Part shown: positions 20,443-26,603 of the stretch, piece by piece
How positions within the stretch are numbered: the first letter of the stretch is position 1
How the letters are laid out: each line of letters begins with the position of its first letter
From: Pseudomonadota bacterium
Lineage (GTDB): Bacteria > Pseudomonadota > Gammaproteobacteria > Burkholderiales > Burkholderiaceae_D
Direction: 5' to 3'
Assembly: GCA_023422955.1 (NCBI GenBank)
Contig: JAFAGG010000089.1
Location: forward strand, 1 to 26,603
DNA: 26,603 nt
Program-made: the position numbers and the translations under genes
Notes under the pieces: generated by a model
The model's database searches: none
The model's input: the letters and a program-made list of their open reading frames with translations, nothing else
Told to the model about the DNA's origin: nothing

Positions 20443-21063
20443 ATGCAAGCTGCTTCATACAGCGGGATAAGGCTGCTCAAACCGATATTGTTCCTGCTGG
20501 CGCTGCTACCCTTTTTGCGCCTGGCGTGGCTTATCGCGACAAACCAGCTGGGCGCCAATCCGGTGGAATTTGTCACGCGCGATACCGGCAACTGGGCACT
20601 TTATCTGCTATGCGCCACGCTGGCCATCACGCCGCTGCGGCGCCTGACGGGCTGGAACGCCCTCCAGAAGCAGCGTCGCATGCTGGGCTTGTTCGCATTT
20701 TTTTATGCCTGCCTGCACTTCCTCGCCTTTTTATGGTTCGAGCATTTTTTCGACGTGGCGGAAATGGGGCGCGATGTGCTGGAGCGGCCTTTCATTGCGG
20801 TCGGCTTCACCGCTTTCCTGCTGCTGATACCACTGACGGCCACCAGCAACAAGGCCGCCATACGGTATCTGGGCCGGCGCTGGCAGGTGTTGCACCGCTT
20901 GATTTACCTAATCGCGATGCTGGCCATCCTGCATTTCTGGTGGATGCGGGCCGGCAAGCAGGATTTTGCGGACCCGACGCTGTGGGGAATAATCGTTGCA
21001 GTGCTGCTGGGACTGCGCCTTTATTGGCGAGCTGCCCAGCCGCAGAGAAATGCGAGGTCTTAA
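20443..21063 (+). CDS. msrQ: Heme-binding membrane subunit MsrQ of the MsrPQ system
   Basis: MsrQ (YedZ) is a b-type heme membrane protein that passes electrons from the quinone pool or a flavin reductase to MsrP. It has 206 residues and about six hydrophobic segments, for example ILFLLALLPFLRLAWLI, LYLLCATLAITPL, FAFFYACLHFLAFLW and LIYLIAMLAILHFWW. Histidines in ACLHFL, QVLHRL and AILHFW are candidate heme ligands. The GDTGNWAL-like segment (RDTGNWALYLL) is typical of the ferric-reductase-like fold. Its TAA overlaps the convergent lysA stop: both are read from TTAA at 21060-21063. Confidence 0.94.
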   Translation: MQAASYSGIRLLKPILFLLALLPFLRLAWLIATNQLGANPVEFVTRDTGNWALYLLCATLAITPLRRLTGWNALQKQRRMLGLFAFFYACLHFLAFLWFEHFFDVAEMGRDVLERPFIAVGFTAFLLLIPLTATSNKAAIRYLGRRWQVLHRLIYLIAMLAILHFWWMRAGKQDFADPTLWGIIVAVLLGLRLYWRAAQPQRNARS

Positions 21064-22343
21064 CGCGGAATATGCTCAAGTGCGAATAACTGCTCGGCCG
21101 TCTCGCGCTCGCGAATCACGTGGATAGTCTTGCCATCCACCATGACTTCGACGGCACGGCCGCGGGTATTGTAGTTGGAAGCCATTGTCATGCCATAGGC
21201 GCCGGCCGACATGATGGCAAGCAGATCGCCTTCTTCAACCGCCAGGCTACGTCCACGCGCAAGCCAGTCGCCCGACTCGCACACCGGCCCGACCACATCG
21301 TAAGTCTGCGCCGCATCTGAGCGCTTGAGTACCGCTTGCACACCGTGCCAGGCTTCGTACATGGCGGGTCGCATCAGGTCATTCATGGCCGCATCCACCA
21401 CTGCGAAATGCTTGCTGCTTCCATGTTTCAGATACTGCACCTGCGTCAGCAGAACGCCGGCATTGCCCGAGATGGAACGACCGGGCTCGAACAAGACCTT
21501 GATCGGTTTGCCGGCATGCTTTGCGGCGCGCCATGCGTGGATGCGCGCAAACAGACGGCCTAGGTAATCTCCCACAGCAACCGGTTTTTCATCGTCATAG
21601 GTAATGCCGATGCCGCCGCCGATATCCAGGTGGTGCAGCGTAATGCCTTCTGCAGCCAACTGATCGATGATGTCGATGACTTTGTCCAGCGCTTCCAAGA
21701 GTGGCGCATCGTCCAGCAATTGCGAGCCGATGTGGCAATCGATGCCGACTACTTGCAGATGCGGCAGCGCAGCAGCCGTGCGATAGGTGGTCAAGGCATC
21801 TTCATACGCCACTCCGAACTTGCTTTCCTTCAGTCCGGTCGAAATGTAGGGATGAGTTTTTGCATCGACGTTGGGATTGACTCGCAAGGAGACGGGCGCT
21901 TTCCTGCCCATTTCCCCGGCCACTTCATTCAGCCGGTGCAGTTCGGGAATGGATTCCACGTTGAAGCACAGGATGTCGTGCGATAGCGCCAGGCGCATTT
22001 CATCGCGTGTCTTGCCCACTCCGGAAAAAATGACTTTGCGCGGATCGCCGCCCGCTGCCAGTACCCGCAGCAGTTCGCCGCCCGACACGATATCGAAGCC
22101 GGCTCCATGCTGATGCAGCAAGTTCAAAATCGCCAGGTTGGAATTGGCCTTGACCGCATAGCAGACCAGGGAGTTATCGGGGCCGGGCGCATGCCGGGCG
22201 CATGCTTCGGAGTAGGCTGAAAAATTTTCCAGCAAGGCGGCTTTCGAATAGACATAAGCTGGCGTGCCGAAACGTGCCGCAATATCGGTAAGAGGAACGC
22301 CTTCTACGTGAAGCACGTCTTGTTGATAGGTAAAATGCGACAT
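21060..22343 (-). CDS. lysA: Diaminopimelate decarboxylase
   Basis: LysA removes CO2 from meso-diaminopimelate to make lysine, the last step of the pathway, using pyridoxal phosphate. It has 427 residues. The cofactor lysine is Lys65 in VCYAVKANSN. Other family motifs are IDCHIGSQL, LDIGGGIGITY (phosphate binding), LFEPGRSISGNAG, and GPVCESGDW with the substrate-site Cys-Glu. It starts 9 nt after lptM on the same strand and is probably co-transcribed with it. Its 3' end meets msrQ tail to tail with a 4-bp overlap, leaving no room for a terminator between them. Confidence 0.97.
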   Translation of the reverse strand: MSHFTYQQDVLHVEGVPLTDIAARFGTPAYVYSKAALLENFSAYSEACARHAPGPDNSLVCYAVKANSNLAILNLLHQHGAGFDIVSGGELLRVLAAGGDPRKVIFSGVGKTRDEMRLALSHDILCFNVESIPELHRLNEVAGEMGRKAPVSLRVNPNVDAKTHPYISTGLKESKFGVAYEDALTTYRTAAALPHLQVVGIDCHIGSQLLDDAPLLEALDKVIDIIDQLAAEGITLHHLDIGGGIGITYDDEKPVAVGDYLGRLFARIHAWRAAKHAGKPIKVLFEPGRSISGNAGVLLTQVQYLKHGSSKHFAVVDAAMNDLMRPAMYEAWHGVQAVLKRSDAAQTYDVVGPVCESGDWLARGRSLAVEEGDLLAIMSAGAYGMTMASNYNTRGRAVEVMVDGKTIHVIRERETAEQLFALEHIPR

Positions 22344-22352
22344 GGATGAGAT

Positions 22353-22547
22353 TTATTGAGTGGTCGTGCTGGTCGGGGCGCGATCCTGCTGCGGGGCAGG
22401 GGTGGATTGCTCGTTCGGCGCCGCGGTGGACGCCGGCACCTTGGGCATGTACAGCGGCCCGGTCTGGCCACATGCCGTCAATAAATACACGATCAGCAAG
22501 AATGACGAGCGGGAAGCAAGGCGGGAAGGGCTGGACAAGGACTTCAC
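22353..22547 (-). CDS. lptM: Small outer-membrane lipoprotein LptM (YifL-like)
   Basis: A 64-residue lipoprotein precursor. The N-terminus has a hydrophobic run and a lipobox, YLLTACGQ, with the lipidated cysteine at residue 26. Directly after it comes GQTGPLYMP, the conserved mature start of the LptM/YifL family, which in E. coli helps the LptD-LptE lipopolysaccharide translocon mature. The remainder is a low-complexity Pro/Ala/Thr/Gln tail. The start is a GTG at 22547 with a weak ribosome-binding site, so the exact start is uncertain. It is divergent from cyaY with a 39-bp gap, the arrangement also found in E. coli. Confidence 0.85.
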   Translation of the reverse strand: MKSLSSPSRLASRSSFLLIVYLLTACGQTGPLYMPKVPASTAAPNEQSTPAPQQDRAPTSTTTQ

Positions 22548-22586
22548 GATTACAATGTGGATTGACAGAGTTTATGGGAGTGTAGC

Positions 22587-22922
22587 ATGACGGAATCGGA
22601 ATTCATCGTCCTGGCGGAACGAACGCTGGGCGCCATCGAGGCGGCATTCGAACGCGCCGCTGAAGAGAGCGATGCGGACATTGAAAGCAGTCGCAGCGGC
22701 AATGTGCTGGAAATCGAATTTGTCGATAACGGCTCGAAAATCATCGTCAACAGCCAGACGCCGATGCAGGAAATCTGGGTGGCGGCACGCTCCGGCGGAT
22801 TTCACTTTCGCCGGGAAGAGGAACGCTGGATCAATACGCGCGATGGCAGCGACCTGTTTGATACGCTCTCCGCGACGGCCAGTGCTCAGGCAGGTATGGC
22901 CTTAACGATTGCGCCGGAATGA
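22587..22922 (+). CDS. cyaY: Frataxin-like protein CyaY
   Basis: CyaY (111 residues) is the bacterial frataxin. It binds iron and the cysteine desulfurase IscS and tunes iron-sulfur cluster assembly. The N-terminal helix is acidic (TESEFIVLAERTLGAIEAAFERA, then ESDADIE), forming the iron-binding ridge. The beta-sheet includes NVLEIEFVDNGSKIIVN, TPMQEIWVAARSGGFHFR and the terminal helix DGSDLFDTLSAT. GGGAG lies just before the ATG. It stands alone on the + strand, divergent from lptM and convergent with mrcA. Confidence 0.95.
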   Translation: MTESEFIVLAERTLGAIEAAFERAAEESDADIESSRSGNVLEIEFVDNGSKIIVNSQTPMQEIWVAARSGGFHFRREEERWINTRDGSDLFDTLSATASAQAGMALTIAPE

Positions 22923-22931
22923 AATTGAAAT

Positions 22932-22964
22932 AAAAAACCGGGAAGCCTTGTTGGTTTCCCGGTT
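22932..22964 (-). terminator. Terminator of mrcA
   Basis: AACCGGGAAGCC (22936-22947) pairs with GGTTTCCCGGTT (22953-22964), 12 bp with one G-T pair and loop TTGTT. On the - strand the stem is followed by a T-run (complement of AAAAAA, 22932-22937), so it is an intrinsic terminator reading leftward out of mrcA. On the + strand no T-run follows, so it ends cyaY transcripts poorly at best. Confidence 0.85.
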
Positions 22965-22998
22965 GCTGTACGCATGAAATAAAAACTCCGGCGAGGAT

Positions 22999-25365
22999 TT
23001 AGAAAATCTCGTTCTTGACCTCTTCCTTGGCACGCTGATCCTCGGAGCCCGGTTCACTCAGGGCGAAGCCGTCCAGTCCCAAAAAGCGTACGCCATTGCC
23101 GTTCGCATACTCTTCGTACATGTAGTCGTTTGCGACTTGCATCACGCCCGATGGCATTGCGCGATCCGCTTCTACCGGCACCCCTTTCAGGGCAGTTTTC
23201 ATGTAGTTCATCCAGATCGGAAGCGCCAGTCCGCCACCGGTTTCGCGGCCGCCCAGATTGCGCGGCTGGCTGTATCCCATCCAGGCGACAGCAGCGATCT
23301 TGGGCTGGTAGCCTGCGAACCAGGCATCGATGGAATCGTTGGTCGTACCGGTTTTGCCTCCGATATCGGTTCTGTCCAGGGCCTGTGCGCGGGAAGCGGT
23401 GCCGCGGCGAACCACATCTTTCAGCATGCTGTCGGTAATGAAGGCATTGCGCTCGTCGATCACGCGGCTCATTTCATTGTCGGCGGTGTCCGGCGGATTA
23501 GCCTGTGAAATGACATTGCCTTCGGCATCGGTGATCTTGGTAATCAGGTAGGGATTGACCCTATAACCGCCATTGGCGAACACAGCGTAGCCGCTTGCCA
23601 GTTGCAGCGGAGTGGTTACTCCGGCACCCAGCGCCATGGTCAGATAGGCCGGATTCTTGCTCGGATCAAAGCCGAAGCGGGCAGTAAATTCCTGTCCGAA
23701 TTCCGGGCCAATATTGTGCAGGATGCGAATCGATACCGAGTTCTTCGAGCGCGCGAGGCCGGAGCGCATCGTGATGGGACCTTGATAAAGGCCATCGTAG
23801 TTTTTGGGCTCCCATGCTCTGCCGCCAGTCTGGCTGGTATCGAAGGTAATGGGCGCGTCATTGATGATGGTGGCAGGAGACAAGCCTTTTTCCAGGGCGG
23901 CGGAATAAATGAAGGGCTTGAAGGCCGAGCCGGATTGGCGCCAGGCTTGCGTGACATTGTTGAACTTGCTGCGATTGAAGTCGAAGCCGCCGACCAGCGC
24001 GCGAATCGCGCCATCGTAGGTATTCAGGGAAACAAAGGCGGCTTCCACTTCGGGCAGTTGGGTGATCGTCCACTTTTTCCCTTGCTGGACCACACGAATG
24101 ACAGCGCCCCGGCGAATGCGACGGTTAGGTGCGGCTTTTTCATTCAATGCGCTGGCGACAAAACGCAGATCGGTTCCGCTGATCGTGATTTCCTCGCCTG
24201 AAGCAAGCACTGCCTTGACACTCTTGGAAGAGGCCGACAATACCAGCGCTGCAACCATGCCATCGCTGGAGGGATGTTCGGCCAGCTTGCTGTCGATGGC
24301 ACTATCCAGTTCTTCCTTGGCGCTCGGAAGATCCATATAACCTTCGGGACCACGGTAGCCCTGGCGCTGATCGTAGTCCAGCACACCGCGCCGCAAGGAG
24401 GAGTAGGCGGCTTCCTGATCGGTTTTCAGGATGGTGGTATAGACATTCAAGCCACGGGTATAGGCCTCGTCCTTGAACTGGGCGTAGACCAATTGCCTGG
24501 CCATCTCCGCCGCATATTCGGCACGCAGGCTGAAACCGCGGCTGTGCTGCTTTACCTTGATCTCTTCGACACGCGCCGCTTCGAACTGCGCTGTGGAGAT
24601 GTGCCCCAGGTCATGCATGCGCTTCAGAATATATTGCTGACGTGTTTTTGCGCGCTTGGGATTGACGACCGGATTATAGGTGGAAGGCGCTTTGGGCAGG
24701 CCGGCCAGCATTGCCGCTTCCGCCAGGGTGATATCCGACAAGAATTTTCCGTAATAGATCTGCGCTGCTGAAGAAAAGCCGAAAGCGCGCTGTCCCAGGT
24801 AAATCTGATTCATATAGATTTCCAGGATCTGATCCTTGCTCAAGTGCTGCTCGATTTTCCACGCCAGCAGGACTTCATACACTTTGCGCTTGTACGTCTG
24901 CTCGCTGGAGAGAAAGAAGTTGCGGGCAACCTGCTGGGTAATGGTGGATGCGCCTTGCCGGCGCGAGCTGGTCAGATTGTTCAAGGCCGCGCGGGCAATG
25001 CCGAGGTAATCGACGCCCCGATGTTCGTAAAAGCGTTCGTCCTCAATCGACAGCACGGCCTTCTTCATGTAGTCCGGGATGTCGTTGAAACGGACGACAT
25101 TGCGCCTTTCTTCACCGAACTCGCCAATCAGCGTGCCATCCGCAGTGAAGATGCGCAGCGGAACCTTGGGCCGGTATTCGGTCAGCGCCTCCAGGGAAGG
25201 CAATTGCGGATACGCGATGCTAATCACGAAGATGACAAGCAATAGTCCGGAAAGCATCAATCCCGCGGTTACACTGGCGACTCCTAACAGCAGGCGCGCG
25301 GAAGTGCTGCGAGGGAGGCGAAAAAATTTTCCGAATCTGTTATCGGGAGAAGAATTGGAGGCCAT
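22999..25365 (-). CDS. mrcA: Penicillin-binding protein 1A (bifunctional peptidoglycan synthase)
   Basis: Class A penicillin-binding protein that polymerises glycan strands and cross-links peptides at the inner membrane. The protein has 788 residues: a short cytoplasmic N-terminus, one membrane anchor (about 24-52) and the glycosyltransferase domain with catalytic Glu108 in IEDERFYEHRGVDY and GASTITQQVARNF (138-150). The transpeptidase domain has the nucleophile Ser480 in SGSAFKPF, the SKN motif at Ser540 and KTGTTND at Lys671. The ribosome-binding site before the ATG at 25365 is weak. It is divergent from pilM, as in many proteobacteria, and followed by its own terminator. Also called ponA. 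Confidence 0.96.
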   Translation of the reverse strand: MASNSSPDNRFGKFFRLPRSTSARLLLGVASVTAGLMLSGLLLVIFVISIAYPQLPSLEALTEYRPKVPLRIFTADGTLIGEFGEERRNVVRFNDIPDYMKKAVLSIEDERFYEHRGVDYLGIARAALNNLTSSRRQGASTITQQVARNFFLSSEQTYKRKVYEVLLAWKIEQHLSKDQILEIYMNQIYLGQRAFGFSSAAQIYYGKFLSDITLAEAAMLAGLPKAPSTYNPVVNPKRAKTRQQYILKRMHDLGHISTAQFEAARVEEIKVKQHSRGFSLRAEYAAEMARQLVYAQFKDEAYTRGLNVYTTILKTDQEAAYSSLRRGVLDYDQRQGYRGPEGYMDLPSAKEELDSAIDSKLAEHPSSDGMVAALVLSASSKSVKAVLASGEEITISGTDLRFVASALNEKAAPNRRIRRGAVIRVVQQGKKWTITQLPEVEAAFVSLNTYDGAIRALVGGFDFNRSKFNNVTQAWRQSGSAFKPFIYSAALEKGLSPATIINDAPITFDTSQTGGRAWEPKNYDGLYQGPITMRSGLARSKNSVSIRILHNIGPEFGQEFTARFGFDPSKNPAYLTMALGAGVTTPLQLASGYAVFANGGYRVNPYLITKITDAEGNVISQANPPDTADNEMSRVIDERNAFITDSMLKDVVRRGTASRAQALDRTDIGGKTGTTNDSIDAWFAGYQPKIAAVAWMGYSQPRNLGGRETGGGLALPIWMNYMKTALKGVPVEADRAMPSGVMQVANDYMYEEYANGNGVRFLGLDGFALSEPGSEDQRAKEEVKNEIF

Positions 25366-25399
25366 GCAAAATCAGTAGGGATGGGTTGGGCTAAACCGC

Positions 25400-25405
25400 A
25401 TTATA
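25400..25405 (-). promoter_or_regulatory. Probable -10 element of the mrcA promoter
   Basis: On the - strand these bases read TATAAT, a perfect -10 consensus, 35-40 bp upstream of the mrcA start. The -35 region at 16-18 bp spacing (around CGTACT) is poor, so activity may depend on an activator or be low. A start near 25393 would give a leader of about 28 nt. Confidence 0.45.
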
Positions 25406-25693
25406 GGAGTTCCGGTCGGGCGAGTACGGATAAAGCTCCGAAGGTTTGCGGCCTTTCAGTAACGCCATGTAACGTAAAACAGCAGCGTTAGTTTTTGGCA
25501 ACGGAATTGCAAGTTACTAGATGGAAAGCGTTTACGGCCTGAAAGCTTGTTGCTAGCATCTAACGTACATTTTAATAAGAGAAGCTAAGCACAGGTTTTA
25601 AAAGGGTTTTTAACCCTCTCGCCATTTTAGTGTACTGACTTCCTATTTTCCATACGGAATCCGACAACACCGCGTTTGCAGGGAGACGCACTC
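25406..25693. other. Intergenic region upstream of pilM
   Basis: The mrcA-pilM gap is 328 bp and contains no gene. Beyond the mrcA -10 element it holds repeated TAACG motifs: TAACG at 25460-25464, TAACGTA at 25470-25476 and 25561-25567, and the inverse CGTTA at 25486-25490. CTTTCAG near 25453 is matched by CTGAAAG near 25540, and a small hairpin AGGGTT/AACCCT lies at 25603-25617. The best pilM promoter candidate is TTGTTG (25547-25552) with TTTAAT (25571-25576), spacing 18, which is weak. A GGGAGA ribosome-binding site precedes pilM. Confidence 0.4.
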
Positions 25694-26603
25694 TTGAGAA
25701 TAGATCTTGGATCTTTGTTCGGCAAAAAGAGCATTCCGCTGGTTGGCTTGGATATCAGTACGTCCTCGGTCAAGATGGTGGAGCTGGCTGAAGGCGGTAA
25801 AAATGATGTGCGGCTTGTGCGTTGCGCAACGGAGCCCTTGCCCAAAGGCGCGATCGTTGATGGCAATATAGAAAATATCGAGCAGGTGGCTGAAGCGATT
25901 CGCAAGGTATGGAAAAAAAGCGGCGCAAGTTCGAAACATGTCGTCATCGGTTTGCCGTCAGCTTCAGTCATTACCAAGCAAATCACATTGCCCGGCGGCT
26001 TGCACGAAGACGAACTGGAAGTGCAAGTCGAGAGCGAGGCCAGCCAATACATTCCCTTTGCGCTTGATGAAGTGAGCCTCGATTTTGACGTGATCGGTCC
26101 GTCTCCGAATTCGGAAGATGAAGTCGAAGTCATGCTGGCTGCGGCACGCAAGGAAAAAGTCGAAGACAGGGTGGCGGTTGCCGAAGCAGCAGGCTTGACG
26201 CCGACGGTGATGGATATCGAGACTTACGCAGCGCGTGCGGCAATCGAAAGGATCACCGGCCGATTTCCCCAGTCCAGCGGAAAAATCATTGCCCTATTCA
26301 ACATCGGCGCCGCAGTCACCCATATTTCAGTTCTGCTCGATGGCAAGCCGCTGTACGAGCGTGAACAGCCATTCGGCGGGAAGCAGCTGACGCAGGATAT
26401 CGCGCGTGCCTACGGCCTGACTCAGGAAGACGCAGAAATGCGGAAAAAAGCAGGCAATCTGCCGGAAGGGTATGAATCCGAAGTGCTGGCTCCCTTCCTC
26501 GAAAATGCATCGCTGGAAATCACGCGCGCCTTGCAATTCTTCTTTACCTCTACACCCTATACCCGAGTCGATCATCTCTTTCTGTCCGGAGGCAGTGCCA
26601 TCG
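25694..26603 (+). CDS. pilM: Type IV pilus assembly protein PilM, N-terminal part
   Basis: PilM is an actin-like cytoplasmic protein that binds the N-terminus of PilN and links the type IV pilus alignment complex to the motor. The frame is open from TTG 25694 to the window edge, 303 codons, so the C-terminus is missing. The start is TTG because no ATG fits and GGGAGA lies 7 nt upstream. Family features are the early LVGLDISTSSVKMVEL (first phosphate-binding loop), ASQYIPFALDEVSLDF, a central NIGAAVTHISVL (second phosphate loop) and DHLFLSGGSAI at the edge (adenosine motif). pilN, pilO, pilP and pilQ are expected downstream. Confidence 0.95.
   Translation, partial: MRIDLGSLFGKKSIPLVGLDISTSSVKMVELAEGGKNDVRLVRCATEPLPKGAIVDGNIENIEQVAEAIRKVWKKSGASSKHVVIGLPSASVITKQITLPGGLHEDELEVQVESEASQYIPFALDEVSLDFDVIGPSPNSEDEVEVMLAAARKEKVEDRVAVAEAAGLTPTVMDIETYAARAAIERITGRFPQSSGKIIALFNIGAAVTHISVLLDGKPLYEREQPFGGKQLTQDIARAYGLTQEDAEMRKKAGNLPEGYESEVLAPFLENASLEITRALQFFFTSTPYTRVDHLFLSGGSAI

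Noticed and set aside
22562..22567. Perfect TTGACA as the -35 element of a cyaY promoter
   Set aside because: A -10 at 17-bp spacing would fall on the cyaY start codon and put the transcript start inside the gene. No TATAAT-like hexamer is present there.
1..26603. Mobile elements, prophage genes, tRNA, rRNA or CRISPR arrays
   Set aside because: No transposase-like gene, integrase, direct-repeat array or tRNA cloverleaf was seen. All genes are core chromosomal families.

Overview
The window comes from a betaproteobacterial chromosome, most likely Burkholderiales and probably Oxalobacteraceae. That placement is inferred from gene order and protein character, because no database search was possible. 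The evidence is an uninterrupted S10-spc-alpha ribosomal block with infA between secY and rpmJ, a hemB / engB / cytochrome c4 / resB / ccsB cluster (System II cytochrome c maturation), and divergent mrcA-pilM. Base composition looks even throughout. I see no insertion sequence, prophage, tRNA, rRNA or CRISPR array.

Layout. Positions 1-11803 (+ strand) carry the end of the S10 operon (rplB partial, rpsS, rplV, rpsC, rplP, rpmC, rpsQ), the spc operon (rplN, rplX, rplE, rpsN, rpsH, rplF, rplR, rpsE, rpmD, rplO, secY, infA, rpmJ) and the alpha operon (rpsM, rpsK, rpsD, rpoA, rplQ). Most genes are 2-40 nt apart. Four wider gaps (rpsQ-rplN, rpsK-rpsD, rpsD-rpoA, rpoA-rplQ) hold strong hairpins and look like points where expression is adjusted. 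A strong intrinsic terminator closes the block after rplQ. Next come cutA, behind a structured leader, and a 1-Cys peroxiredoxin with its own sigma70-type promoter. The peroxiredoxin converges on hemB (- strand) and the two share one long terminator hairpin.

Positions 14214-14426, between hemB and engB (both - strand), are not empty. The + strand there reads as an approximately 104-nt small RNA: a sigmaE-like promoter, four consecutive hairpins, two of them showing C-rich CUCCUCCC / UCCUCCCC loops, and an 8-T terminator. This is the most interesting unannotated element in the window. Its loops could pair with Shine-Dalgarno sequences, as in the CcsR/'cuckoo' class of stress RNAs known from alphaproteobacteria.

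Positions 15260-21063 (+) form an envelope redox and heme region: di-heme cytochrome c4, ResB and CcsB for heme attachment, then msrP-msrQ for periplasmic methionine sulfoxide repair. HemB supplies heme precursor from next door. Converging on msrQ is lysA (-), whose stop codon overlaps that of msrQ. Upstream of lysA is the small lipoprotein gene lptM, divergent from cyaY (frataxin). mrcA (PBP1a, -) is followed by its own terminator and is divergent from pilM, which runs off the right edge.
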